Shown piece after piece: positions 17,102-25,564 of a stretch of 59,815 nucleotides of DNA. The stretch comes from Ancylobacter dichloromethanicus. Lineage in GTDB: Bacteria; Pseudomonadota; Alphaproteobacteria; Rhizobiales; Xanthobacteraceae. Location of the stretch: NCBI RefSeq assembly GCF_018390645.1, contig NZ_JAHBGC010000011.1, positions 177,370 to 237,184 on the forward strand, in the 5' to 3' direction. Positions within the stretch are counted from its first letter, which is position 1, and the number at the start of each line of letters is the position of its first letter. The notes beneath the pieces are model-generated. The model had not been told where the DNA came from. It saw nothing but the letters and a program-made list of their open reading frames with translations, and made no database searches. Made by a program: the position numbers and the translations under genes.

Positions 17102-18555
17102 GTGCGGCCGTCGCGCTCGATGAGGGCGATGGCGGCGGAGGGGCCCCAGGTGCCGGCGGTGTAGGGGCGCGGCGGCTCCTTGGCGCCGCGCCACGCCTCC
17201 AGAATCGGGTCGACCCATTTCCACGCCGCCTCGACCTCGTCGCGGCGCATGAACAGGGTCTGGTTGCCGCGCACCACATCGAGCAGCAGGCGCTCATAGG
17301 CGTCCGGGTTGCGGACCTTGAAGGCCTTGGCGAAGCTCATGTCGAGCGGCACATGGGTGAGGCGGATGCCGCCCGGGCCGGGGTCCTTGATCATCAGCCA
17401 CAGCTTCACGCCCTCGTCGGGCTGAAGGCGGATGACGAGGCGGTTGGATTCGATCGGGCCGACATTGGTGTCGAACACCGAATGCGGCACCGGCTTGAAG
17501 CCGACCACGATCTCCGAGACGCGCGAGGCGAGGCGCTTGCCGGTGCGCAGATAGAACGGCACCCCCGCCCAGCGCCAGTTCTCCACCTCCGCCTTCATGG
17601 CGACGAAGGTCTCGGTCTGGCTGGCGGAGGAGCCGAGTTCGTCGAGATAGCCCGGCACCGCCCCGCCCGCCGAGGCGCCGGCACGGTACTGGCCGCGCAC
17701 GGTGACGGCGGCCATGTTGAGGTCGTCGACCGGCTTGAGGGCGCGCAGCACCTTCAGCTTCTCGTCGCGCACCGCATCGGCGTCGAGCGAGGCCGGCGGC
17801 TCCATGGCGACGAGGCAGAGCAACTGGAGGATATGGTTCTGCACCATGTCGCGCATGGCGCCGGCGGTGTCGTAATAGCCGGCGCGCTCCTCGACGCCGA
17901 GCGCCTCGGCCACGGTGATCTGCACATGGTCGATATGGGCGTTGTTCCACAACGGCTCGAACAGCGCGTTGGCGAAGCGCAGCGCCATCAGGTTCTGCAC
18001 CGTCTCCTTACCCAGATAGTGGTCGATGCGGTAGACGCGGTCTTCCGGGAAGATGCGGCCGATCTGCTCGTTGAGCGCGACGGCGGACTTCAGATCCTTG
18101 CCGATCGGCTTCTCGATGACGACGCGCCCTTCCGCGGCCAGACCGTATTTGCCCAGCCGCTCGCAGATCGGGCCGAACAGATGCGGGGCGGTGGCGAGAT
18201 AATAGACCGGGATGTGGCCGGGGAAGGCGCCCACGCGCCGCGCCAGCTCGGACCAGCCGCCCTCGGCGTCGGCATCGGCGGCGACATAGGACAGGCGGGC
18301 GAGGAAACGGTCGACCTCCGGCCCCTCCAGTTCACCCGCCGGGATGTGGTCGCTGAGCGCCTGCCGGGCAAAGATGCGGAACTGCTCGTCGCTGAGCTCG
18401 CGGCGCGACACGCCGATGATGGCGGCGTCGTCGGGAATCTGGCCGTCGAGGTCGCGATGGAACAGCGCCGGGATCAGCTTGCGGCGGGAGAGATCGCCCG
18501 TTGCCCCGAAGACGGTGAGCGTGAAGGGAGCCACCGGAATCACACGGCTGGTCAT
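17080..18555 (-). CDS. zwf: Glucose-6-phosphate 1-dehydrogenase
   Basis: Oxidises glucose 6-phosphate to 6-phosphogluconolactone with NADP or NAD, feeding the Entner-Doudoroff genes that follow. Seen: N-terminal nucleotide-binding FGATGDLSRRKLIPAL and the active-site RIDHYLGKE. Its 491 residues are typical. The ATG complement at 18553-18555 has GGAGA upstream. First gene of zwf-pgl-edd. The 3' end has been triplicated as a 31-bp tandem repeat, which leaves the protein end (WLEDGA) unchanged. Confidence 0.96.
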   Translation of the reverse strand: MTSRVIPVAPFTLTVFGATGDLSRRKLIPALFHRDLDGQIPDDAAIIGVSRRELSDEQFRIFARQALSDHIPAGELEGPEVDRFLARLSYVAADADAEGGWSELARRVGAFPGHIPVYYLATAPHLFGPICERLGKYGLAAEGRVVIEKPIGKDLKSAVALNEQIGRIFPEDRVYRIDHYLGKETVQNLMALRFANALFEPLWNNAHIDHVQITVAEALGVEERAGYYDTAGAMRDMVQNHILQLLCLVAMEPPASLDADAVRDEKLKVLRALKPVDDLNMAAVTVRGQYRAGASAGGAVPGYLDELGSSASQTETFVAMKAEVENWRWAGVPFYLRTGKRLASRVSEIVVGFKPVPHSVFDTNVGPIESNRLVIRLQPDEGVKLWLMIKDPGPGGIRLTHVPLDMSFAKAFKVRNPDAYERLLLDVVRGNQTLFMRRDEVEAAWKWVDPILEAWRGAKEPPRPYTAGTWGPSAAIALIERDGRTWLEDGA

Positions 18556-18776
18556 TTGGACAGAGTCTCCTTGATGCCCCGTGCCCGGGACGGAGGGTGA
18601 GGGTCGGTCCGCTTCGCGGCCTTATTGCGGAGGCGGGTGCGCGTTGCCCGATTCCTAGCAAAATCGATTCCGCGCTGCGACAGGCAGGAATGGCAGGCGG
18701 CTGCATTCTCCCGCACTCGTGTATCGCCGCTGTGGAGAGGCGCGAAAAAATGCGCCCGATGTCGTCCAGAGTCGTG

Positions 18777-18790
18777 TTGCGATGCAGCAA
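18777..18790. promoter_or_regulatory. Palindrome TTGC-N6-GCAA in the zwf upstream region
   Basis: TTGCGATGCAGCAA, imperfect dyad, about 222 bp upstream of the zwf start. It shares TTGCGAYGCA with the palindrome at 19076-19086. It resembles TGC-rich sites described for PhaR/AniA-type carbon regulators of alphaproteobacteria; the link is speculative. Confidence 0.3.
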
Positions 18791-19009
18791 TAAGGCGACA
18801 AAGTGGGCGATATCGGGGCAAAATCGCGCCACGACCGGGCGGGCACCGGCTCGCGGTAACGGGCCACGTCGCCGCGCGGACGGTCAGATCGGTTCTTCGG
18901 AGCCGGTGAGGTCGAACCACGGGGCGAGGCCGCCGCCGCCGGAGGCTCGCGCGAAAAGGCTTTCCGTTCAATGGTTTGCTTAATAAGATATTTCTACACA
19001 CATTATGAA

Positions 19010-19050
19010 TTATTTTGTATTCCAAGCGTAGTATGCCAAATACATAATAA
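19010..19050. promoter_or_regulatory. AT-rich inverted repeat upstream of tctC
   Basis: TTATTTTGTATT (19010-19021) and AATACATAATAA (19039-19050) are reverse complements with one mismatch, separated by 17 bp. A candidate operator pair for the GntR regulator encoded after tctA; no binding data, inference from position. Confidence 0.4.
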
Positions 19051-19075
19051 TCAAAATACGTAATACCAGTTGACC

Positions 19076-19086
19076 TTGCGACGCAA
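19076..19086. promoter_or_regulatory. Perfect palindrome TTGCGACGCAA near the tct promoter
   Basis: An 11-base perfect dyad about 200 bp upstream of tctC, adjoining a -35-like TTGACC at 19070-19075. No well-spaced -10 follows, so the true promoter is not fixed. It is related to the palindrome at 18777. Confidence 0.35.
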
Positions 19087-19287
19087 CATTGAACTTTAGA
19101 ATTAGCGCTTGGCTTGGGCTTATTCTTGGTACAAGTTATTCCACAGAATATCCGGCGGAGAGACACAACAATGTCGCCGGATATCGAGGTCTCATCCGTT
19201 CCCTGGGCGCGAGGTGAGACCCAAGCAAAGAGCCGACCAGTTCATGAGTCGGCCGTCCGCCAGAACCCTTTGGGAAGGAAACGCCAA

Positions 19288-20298
19288 ATGAAACATCTGC
19301 ATGCTCTCGGCCTCGGTGCCGTGACCGCTCTTGGCATGACGGCCCTGTCGATGCTGCCCGCAGCGGCGGCCTGGGAGCCCACCAAGCCGGTCGAATTCAT
19401 TGTTCCCGCCGGCACCGGCGGCGGTGCCGACCAGATGGCCCGCACGCTCCAGGGCATCATTGCCAAGCACGACCTGATGTCGACCCAGCTCGTCGTCATC
19501 AACAAGTCCGGCGGCGCCGGCGGCGAGGGCTTCCTCGACGTGAAGGGCGCCAAGGGCAATCCGCACAAGATCGTCATCACGCTCTCCAACCTGTTCACCA
19601 CCCCGCTCGCCACCGGCATTCCCTTCAACTGGAAGGACCTGACCCCGGTCGCCATGCTGGCGCTCGACGAGTTCGTGCTGTGGGTGAACGCCCAGGAGCC
19701 TTACAAGACCGCGCAGGAATATGAAGCCGCGATCAAGGCTGCCCCGGACAACACCTTCAAGATGGGCGGCACCGGCTCGAAGCAGGAAGACCAGATCATC
19801 ACCGTCGCCGTCCAGAAGGCGCTGGGCAAGAAGATCACCTACATCCCGTACAAGGGCGGCGGCGAAGTTGCGGTGCAGCTCGTGGGCGGCCACATCAACT
19901 CGTCGGTCAACAACCCGATCGAGGCGGTCTCCCAGTGGCGCGGTGACAAGCTCCGCCCGCTCTGCGTGTTCGATTCCAAGACGCTGCCCTACACCGACAA
20001 GATTCAGGGCGATCTGTCCTGGTCCTCGGTGCCGACCTGCAAGTCGGCCGGACTTGACGTCGAGTATCTGATGCTGCGCGGCATCTTCATGCCCCCGGGC
20101 GTGTCGGATGAGCAGGTGGCCTACTTCGTCGACCTGTTCAAGAAGGTCCGCGAAACGCCGGAGTGGCAGAAGCTGATGAAGGATGGCGCTTTCAACCAGA
20201 CCTTCATGGCCGGCGACGAATTCAAGGCCTGGCTTGAGCAGTCCGAGACCATCCACAAGGGCCTGATGCAGGAAGCCGGCTTCATCGCCGGTAACTGA
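19288..20298 (+). CDS. tctC: Tripartite tricarboxylate transporter substrate-binding protein
   Basis: Periplasmic Bug/TctC-family receptor that delivers a carboxylate to the TctAB membrane complex. I start it at ATG 19288, behind GGGAAGGAA, because residues 1-27 then form a signal peptide ending LPAAAA; the frame open from 19114 has no such start. The mature N-terminus has the family motif PVEFIVPAGTGGGADQMAR, which contacts the ligand carboxylate. 336 residues in all. The ligand cannot be read from sequence. First gene of tctCBA. Confidence 0.94.
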   Translation: MKHLHALGLGAVTALGMTALSMLPAAAAWEPTKPVEFIVPAGTGGGADQMARTLQGIIAKHDLMSTQLVVINKSGGAGGEGFLDVKGAKGNPHKIVITLSNLFTTPLATGIPFNWKDLTPVAMLALDEFVLWVNAQEPYKTAQEYEAAIKAAPDNTFKMGGTGSKQEDQIITVAVQKALGKKITYIPYKGGGEVAVQLVGGHINSSVNNPIEAVSQWRGDKLRPLCVFDSKTLPYTDKIQGDLSWSSVPTCKSAGLDVEYLMLRGIFMPPGVSDEQVAYFVDLFKKVRETPEWQKLMKDGAFNQTFMAGDEFKAWLEQSETIHKGLMQEAGFIAGN

Positions 20299-20335
20299 GG
20301 CGCCCACTCCTGGCGTCGTAGTTCCTACAATTGAA

Positions 20336-20354
20336 GGCCGGCCGCGTGCCGGCC
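20336..20354 (+). terminator. Intercistronic hairpin between tctC and tctB
   Basis: GGCCGGC (20336-20342), a 5-nt loop, GCCGGCC (20348-20354): perfect 7-bp stem, 37 bp after tctC, with no T tract. It may protect the tctC transcript end or attenuate readthrough, giving more receptor than membrane subunits. Confidence 0.5.
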
Positions 20355-20532
20355 GACCGGTCCCTGGGGGATCGCGTCAGTCGCGGATCGAGACGGGGAG
20401 GCGCCGCGCCTTCCCGTCGAGCGGTCTCAGGCAAAGCCACCAAAAACACTCAAGCGAGCTGGCGACAAACGTGCTGCTGGCGGGTCTGTCCCGCCGGATG
20501 GTCCTTTGCGCGGATTTTCGGAGAATATCGTG

Positions 20533-21030
20533 ATGGAACAGGCTCACCACGGAGCCGAGGCAGGTCCGAAGCAACGTGCCGTCGAGATCGGCACCGCGCT
20601 TCTGACCTTGGGCTTCGGCCTCATCGTCCTCTACGGCAGCGTTGCCGTCGGCGCCGGTTGGGACGGCGGACCGCAGGCCGGCTTCTTTCCCTTCTATGTC
20701 GCGCTCATCCTCTGCGGCTGCAGTCTTCTGAACCTGGTTTCGGGCCTGCGCGAGGCGCGTGAGCCGGTCTTCGCCGAGTACGGCCAGTTGCGGCAGGTGC
20801 TGAAGGTCCTCATTCCGGCGTGCATCTATGTCGCGCTGGTGCCGAGCTTCGGTATCTACTTCCCCTCCGTCCTGCTCATCCTCGTCTTCATGATCTGGCT
20901 GGGCCATTACAAGTGGCCGCTTGCGATCGCCGTGGCCCTCGGCGTGCCCGCCTTCTTCTACATCACCCTTGAGCGCTGGTTCCTGATTCCGCTCCCCAAG
21001 GGGCCGATCGAAGCCATGCTCGGACTCTGA
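20533..21030 (+). CDS. tctB: Tripartite tricarboxylate transporter small membrane subunit
   Basis: Small integral membrane component of the TTT importer; 165 residues with four predicted helices (roughly 22-42 AVEIGTALLTLGFGLIVLYG, 55-78, 93-128 and 135-155). I choose ATG 20533, with CGGAG just upstream, over the TTG at 20506. It lies between tctC and tctA, the usual order, and works with TctA to move substrate by cation symport. Confidence 0.9.
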   Translation: MEQAHHGAEAGPKQRAVEIGTALLTLGFGLIVLYGSVAVGAGWDGGPQAGFFPFYVALILCGCSLLNLVSGLREAREPVFAEYGQLRQVLKVLIPACIYVALVPSFGIYFPSVLLILVFMIWLGHYKWPLAIAVALGVPAFFYITLERWFLIPLPKGPIEAMLGL

Positions 21031-21070
21031 TCAGGCACAAATAAGAAGGCTTTCAAAGGGAACGCGCCCC

Positions 21071-22591
21071 ATGGACATGATCCTCGACAATTTCAACCAT
21101 CTCTATCACGGGTTCGGAATCGCCTCCGACCCGTTCAACATCCTGTTGATGGCGATCGGCATCCTGCTCGGCGTGATCATCGGCGTGCTGCCGGGCCTCG
21201 GCGGCGCCAATGGTGTCGCCATCCTGCTGCCGCTCACCTTCTCCATGTCGCCGACCTCGGCGATCATCCTGCTGAGCTGCATCTATTGGGGCGCGCTGTT
21301 CGGCGGCGCCATCACCTCGGTTCTGTTCAACATTCCGGGCGAACCATGGTCGGTGGCGACGACCTTCGACGGTCATCCCATGGCGAGGTCCGGGCGTGCG
21401 GGCGAGGCGTTGACCGCCGCGTTCACCTCCTCCTTCGTGGGCGCCTTCTTCGCCATCGTCATGATCACGCTGATCGCGCCGCTGGTCGCCCAGTTCGCGC
21501 TGCAGTTCGGTCCGGCCGAGAAGTTCGCGGTGTACTTCCTCGCCTTTGCCTCCTTCGTCGGCATGAGCAAGGAACCGCCGGCCAAGACCATCGTGTCGAT
21601 GATGATCGGCTTCGCTCTCGCCTGCGTGGGCCTCGACATGGTGACCGGCCAGCTCCGCCTCACCTTCGGCTTCACCGAACTGCTCAACGGTTTCGACTTC
21701 CTCATCGCGGTCATCGGCCTGTTCGGCATCGGCGAAATCCTGCTGACCATGGAAGAGGGCCTGGAGTTCCGCGGCAAGGCGGCGAAGATCGACCCCAAGG
21801 TGGTGTGGAAGACCTGGAAGACGCTGCCCAAGTTCTGGGTGACGTCGCTGCGCTCCTGCGTCATCGGCTGCTGGATGGGCATCACCCCCGCCGGCGCCAC
21901 GCCTGCCTCGTTCATGTCCTACGGCATCGCCAAGCGCATGTCGAAGAACGGCAAGAACTTCGGCAATGGCGAGATCGAGGGCGTGGTGGCCCCCGAGACC
22001 GCCGCCCACGCCGCCGGCACCGCCGCCATGCTGCCCATGCTGGCGCTGGGCGTTCCCGGTTCGCCGACCGCCGCGGTTCTGCTCGGCGGCCTGCTGATCT
22101 GGGGTCTCCAGCCCGGCCCGATGCTGTTCGTCGAGCAGGCTGAGTTCGTGTGGGGCCTCATCGCCTCCATGTATCTCGGTAACATCGTCGGCCTCATCCT
22201 CGTGCTGACCACGGTGCCGCTGTTCGCCGCGATCCTGCGCATCCCCTTCTCGATCATCGCCCCGGTGATCCTGGTGATCTGCGCGATCGGTGCCTACACG
22301 GTGAACAACAACGTGTTCGACGTGCTGATGATGATGGTGTTCGGTGTCCTCGGCTACCTGCTGAAGAAGACCAACTACCCGCTCGCCCCGCTGGTGCTGG
22401 CGATCGTTCTCGGCCCCTCCGCCGAGGAAGCCTTCCGCCAGGCTCTGCTCTACTCCGGCGGCGCCGTCTCGGTGTTCTGGTCCAACGGCCTCGTCTCCTC
22501 GATCATGGGTCTCGGCGTGATCGCCGGCATCTGGCCGCTGATCGCCCTGCTCTTCGCCAAGCTGCGCGGCACCTCCGCCCAGCCGGCCTGA
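21071..22591 (+). CDS. tctA: Tripartite tricarboxylate transporter large membrane subunit
   Basis: Main permease of the TTT system, 506 residues with about eleven to twelve hydrophobic helices. Seen: the signature VIIGVLPGLGGANGVAILLPLTF near residue 35 and a matching second half signature around LPMLALGVPGSPTAAVLLGGL near residue 325, reflecting the internal duplication of TctA. AAAGGGA lies ahead of ATG 21071. A GC hairpin with a short T run follows at 22609-22638. Confidence 0.95.
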   Translation: MDMILDNFNHLYHGFGIASDPFNILLMAIGILLGVIIGVLPGLGGANGVAILLPLTFSMSPTSAIILLSCIYWGALFGGAITSVLFNIPGEPWSVATTFDGHPMARSGRAGEALTAAFTSSFVGAFFAIVMITLIAPLVAQFALQFGPAEKFAVYFLAFASFVGMSKEPPAKTIVSMMIGFALACVGLDMVTGQLRLTFGFTELLNGFDFLIAVIGLFGIGEILLTMEEGLEFRGKAAKIDPKVVWKTWKTLPKFWVTSLRSCVIGCWMGITPAGATPASFMSYGIAKRMSKNGKNFGNGEIEGVVAPETAAHAAGTAAMLPMLALGVPGSPTAAVLLGGLLIWGLQPGPMLFVEQAEFVWGLIASMYLGNIVGLILVLTTVPLFAAILRIPFSIIAPVILVICAIGAYTVNNNVFDVLMMMVFGVLGYLLKKTNYPLAPLVLAIVLGPSAEEAFRQALLYSGGAVSVFWSNGLVSSIMGLGVIAGIWPLIALLFAKLRGTSAQPA

Positions 22592-22924
22592 GCCAGGCAT
22601 ACCAAAGGCCCCGTCGCGCGCGTCGTGCGGCGGGGTTTGCCGCGAGATAGGTTACCTTGCGTAATCTTTTTCGGGCGCCCAGGCGAAGGGCGGGGCCAAT
22701 CGCTCTTCCGCCGAATCCCTCGCCCCCGGAGAGGGAGATCGGGCCATCAACGGTCGCGGGATACCCCGTCGTCAGAGCCACGCAACAGAAGGTGGCCGGC
22801 GGACGGGAGCGCGAACCGGCGTTTCGGGGGGACGGGAGGCAACGCCAATGTTTCATGCCGATGGAAGGCTTCATTCCCGATGCCATGGGCCACGGCCCGG
22901 CACCGGGCCCGGGATGGAAGCATC
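22592..22924 (+). other. Gap between tctA and the GntR gene
   Basis: 333 bp holding the tctA terminator-like hairpin, then a GTTAC-N5-GTAAT near-dyad at 22651-22665 that could be a GntR operator or part of its promoter. The region is readable in two plus-strand frames but without family features, so I leave it non-coding. Confidence 0.5.
22607..22639 (+). terminator. Terminator-like hairpin after tctA
   Basis: CCCCG-rich left arm (22609-22617) pairs with GCGGCGGGG (22627-22635) and is followed by TTT. It is 16 bp past the tctA stop. Confidence 0.6.
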
Positions 22925-23656
22925 ATGATGAGCGTCGAAAGCACCATTCGCCGGGTCAACGGGGGAGCGGCCAAGCTCTCCGTGGCACCGCTCGAGGACA
23001 CGTCGACCTTCAAGAACCGCGCCTATACCGCGCTGAAGGAAGTCATCGTCTCGCTCAACATCTACGACCAGACCCACGAGGTACGCCTCGACGAGCGCCA
23101 GCTCGCCCAGAGCCTCGGGGTCAGCCGCACCCCGGTGCGCGAGGCGATGGCCCAGCTCGAACGCGAGGGCTTCGTCCATTCGGTGCCGCGGCGCGGCATC
23201 TATGTGGTGCGCAAGACCCGGCGCGAAGTGATCGAGATGATCCAGGTCTGGGCGGCGCTGGAGAGCCTTGCCGCCCGGCTGATCACCATGCACGCGAGCG
23301 ACGAGGAGATCGGCCGGCTGCGGGAGATGTTCGCTTCCTTCGACGAGGCGGGCGGTGCCCCGCACGCCAAGCTCGACGAGTATTCGGAGGTGAACATCCA
23401 GTTCCACCAGACCATCATCGCCATGGGCGGCAACGGCATTCTCGTCAACCTGGCGGAAAACCTGTTCACCCACATGCGGATGATCCGTCGCAAGACGATC
23501 GGCGAGGAGGACCGGGCGGACCGTTCGATCCAGGATCATCTCGCCATCATCCAGGCGCTGGAGGCACGCGACACGGACGCGGCCGAGGTGCTGGTGCGCA
23601 ACCACGCGCTCGGCCTCGCCGACCACGTGTCGCGCTACGCCGACTATCTCGAATAG
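22925..23656 (+). CDS. GntR family transcriptional regulator (FCD domain)
   Basis: A 243-residue FadR-type regulator: winged helix-turn-helix at about residues 30-100 (RLDERQLAQSLGVSRTPVREAMAQLEREGFV) and an all-helical FCD effector domain with metal-site histidines in QFHQTIIAMGGN, IQDHLAII and RNHALG. ATGs at 22925 and 22928 are both possible behind GGAAG. It is in the same direction as tctCBA and probably senses the carried acid or a product to control transport; that is inference from proximity. Confidence 0.92.
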   Translation: MMSVESTIRRVNGGAAKLSVAPLEDTSTFKNRAYTALKEVIVSLNIYDQTHEVRLDERQLAQSLGVSRTPVREAMAQLEREGFVHSVPRRGIYVVRKTRREVIEMIQVWAALESLAARLITMHASDEEIGRLREMFASFDEAGGAPHAKLDEYSEVNIQFHQTIIAMGGNGILVNLAENLFTHMRMIRRKTIGEEDRADRSIQDHLAIIQALEARDTDAAEVLVRNHALGLADHVSRYADYLE

Positions 23657-23970
23657 GGCAGGCACGGTGGCGCCGCGCTCGCGGCACGCCGGCCCCCTCT
23701 GCAACCTTGTCCCGGCGGGTTCCTCGACCCCGTCGGGCTTTTTTGCGTTCTGGGGCCGGCGGCACCCGGTACTTGCCCGCTGCCTGCCGCCGTGCCTTCC
23801 GGCAATCCGGCGGGTGTGGCGCGCCTGCACCGGCCACGCGGCTTGTGCCGCGCCCGGCCGGCGGGGCGTTGCGCCGTTGCGGCGATTACGTTACCCAGCC
23901 AATCAGGTCCGCAGGTGGACCTCACCCCATTGCTGAACCGATCGCCCCGCCGCAGGAGGAGCCGCCCGGC
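23657..23970 (+). other. Gap between GntR gene and TerB-like gene
   Basis: 314 bp with a strong terminator at 23711-23744. The rest is GC-rich with no credible reading frame; an AGGAGG site at its right edge serves the next gene. Confidence 0.55.
23711..23744 (+). terminator. Rho-independent terminator after the GntR gene
   Basis: CCCGGCGGG (23711-23719) pairs with CCCGTCGGG (23730-23738) with one G-T wobble, followed by CTTTTTT. Stem plus T tract fit intrinsic termination. Confidence 0.85.
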
Positions 23971-24432
23971 ATGCTGCGCTCGCTGACCGATTTTATCGCC
24001 GAGATCGCCGGGGGCGGGCGCGAGACTTCCGCCTTTGCCGAGAACGACTACCGGCTGGCCGCCGCCGCGCTGCTGGTCCATGTGGTGACGATCGATGGCG
24101 TGATCGGCGCTGACGAGATGGCCAAGCTGCGCCGTCTTCTCGCCGCTCGCTTCACGCTGTCCGAGGGCGATGCGGAAAAGCTGCTGGCGGCCGCCATAAC
24201 CCGCGACGCCGAGGCGGTCGATCTCTATGGCTTCACCAGCGTGCTCAACCGCGCCATGGATGAGGAAGGCCGCCGCCGGGTGGTGGAGATGATGTTTGAG
24301 GTCGCCTATGCCGATGGCGGGCTGACCGAGTTCGAGGACAATCTGGTCTGGCGGGCGGCGGAGCTGCTCAATGTCACCTCGCGCGACCGGGTCGAGATCC
24401 GCAAACGCGTCCGCGACGCCTTCGAGGGGTAG
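23971..24432 (+). CDS. TerB-like (tellurite resistance / DjlA N-terminal type) protein
   Basis: A 153-residue all-helical protein starting at ATG 23971 behind AGGAGG. The TerB fold shows as two related halves: AALLVHVVTIDGVIGADEMAKLRRLL and VVEMMFEVAYADGGLTEFEDNLVWRAAELLNV, with acidic residues in the ADG-x(4)-E turns that may bind metal. Proteins of this size annotated as TerB family are frequent in alphaproteobacteria; a tellurite role is not shown. It stands alone between a terminator and a glutamine amidotransferase gene. Confidence 0.85.
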   Translation: MLRSLTDFIAEIAGGGRETSAFAENDYRLAAAALLVHVVTIDGVIGADEMAKLRRLLAARFTLSEGDAEKLLAAAITRDAEAVDLYGFTSVLNRAMDEEGRRRVVEMMFEVAYADGGLTEFEDNLVWRAAELLNVTSRDRVEIRKRVRDAFEG

Positions 24433-24574
24433 CGCCCGGGCGCCGACGCTCGCGTTGGCCGCGGCACGCAAGGCGGCCCTGCGCGCGGCGGGGTTGATGG
24501 GCAGAAGGAATCGTGGCGTCATCCTTGCTTGGGAGGGCCCGCATCCCAACCCGGTTCAGTGCCGCACCGAGATC

Positions 24575-25375
24575 ATGGCTTCTGCATTTCCGCCGCTTCC
24601 AGTTCTGATCGTGCTCCACCAGGAGCATTCCTCGCCCGGCCGTGTCGGGCGGCTTCTGGCCGAACGGGGGCATCGGCTCGACATAAGGCGCCCGTGCCTC
24701 GGCGAAGCGCTGCCGCCGACGCTGGCCGGGCATGCCGGGGCGGTGGTGTTCGGCGGGCCGCAGAGCGCCAATGACGCCCATGACTATGTGCGCGCCGAGA
24801 TCGACTGGATCGGCGTGCCGCTGCGCGAGGGCAAGCCCTATCTCGGCATCTGCCTCGGCGCGCAGATGCTGGCGCGCCACCTCGGCGCCCGGGTCGCGCC
24901 GCATCCCGAGGGGCTGGTGGAGATCGGCTACTACCCGATCCGCGCCACCGCGGCAGGGGCCGAGTTGCTGGGCGCCGCGCCTCGCGCGGAGGCGGGCGCG
25001 GGGGCCGGCGCGGTGGCCGATGACGACGGCGGCACGGCGCGCTGGCCGGACCATGTCTATCACTGGCATCGCGAGGGTTTCGATCTCGCCGCCGGCGCCG
25101 AGCTGCTCGCCGAGGGGCCGACCTTTCGCAACCAGGCGTTCCGCTACGGAGCGCGCGCCTACGGCATTCAGTTTCACCCGGAAGTGACCCATCACATGAT
25201 GTGCCGCTGGACGGTGCGGGGCGGCGAGAGGCTGGACCTGCCCGGAGCCCGCCCGCGCCGGGCGCATTTCGCCGACCGGCTGCAGCATGACGCGCGCATC
25301 CGCCTGTGGCTGGACGCCTTCGTCGATCATTGGCTGGCGGGCGATGGGGCGCCGCCGGCCACGGCCGCCAACTGA
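24575..25375 (+). CDS. Class I glutamine amidotransferase
   Basis: A GuaA-type glutaminase domain standing alone: nucleophile Cys93 in GICLGAQ, the oxyanion region VVFGGPQS, and the His-Glu pair in GIQFHPEVTHHMM. I start it at ATG 24575 (266 residues), where the family core PVLIVLHQEHSSPG begins soon after. Free-standing members include gamma-glutamyl hydrolases of polyamine breakdown and GMP-synthase-like proteins; no partner synthetase is adjacent, so the substrate is open. A bidirectional terminator follows. Confidence 0.88.
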   Translation: MASAFPPLPVLIVLHQEHSSPGRVGRLLAERGHRLDIRRPCLGEALPPTLAGHAGAVVFGGPQSANDAHDYVRAEIDWIGVPLREGKPYLGICLGAQMLARHLGARVAPHPEGLVEIGYYPIRATAAGAELLGAAPRAEAGAGAGAVADDDGGTARWPDHVYHWHREGFDLAAGAELLAEGPTFRNQAFRYGARAYGIQFHPEVTHHMMCRWTVRGGERLDLPGARPRRAHFADRLQHDARIRLWLDAFVDHWLAGDGAPPATAAN

Positions 25376-25447
25376 GGCGAAGAACCGCCGGCCGGAGCTG
25401 GACACGCCCGGCGCCGGAAGACGCCGCCGGCCACGACCCCTGCAGCT

Positions 25448-25493
25448 CATGGAAAAGGCCGCATCGTTGCGTGTCGATGCGGCCTTTTCCATG
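25448..25493. terminator. Bidirectional terminator between amidotransferase gene and mucR
   Basis: A perfect 19-bp stem (25448-25466 with 25475-25493), 8-nt loop, with A4 on one side and T4 on the other inside the arms, so it reads as an intrinsic terminator from both convergent genes. Confidence 0.88.
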
Positions 25494-25564
25494 GGCATGC
25501 CAGCGGCGGCGAGAATTGCCGCCGCGATGTCGCGGCCCGCGAGTGAGGGGCGCGGCGGCGGCGC

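Larger units (their letters stand above)
18556..19287. other. 732-bp divergent control region between zwf and tctC
   Basis: The left part (18556-18970) is GC-rich and should hold the zwf promoter; the right part (about 18975-19150) is strikingly AT-rich and should hold the tct promoter. It contains palindromes at 18777-18790 and 19076-19086 and an inverted repeat at 19010-19050. Short open frames on both strands have no family features or convincing starts, and I do not call genes. Confidence 0.6.

Noticed and set aside
18597..18983. 128-codon plus-strand frame in the zwf/tct gap
   Set aside because: Arg/Ala-rich with no start signal and would overlap the zwf promoter; a second overlapping frame is equally long.
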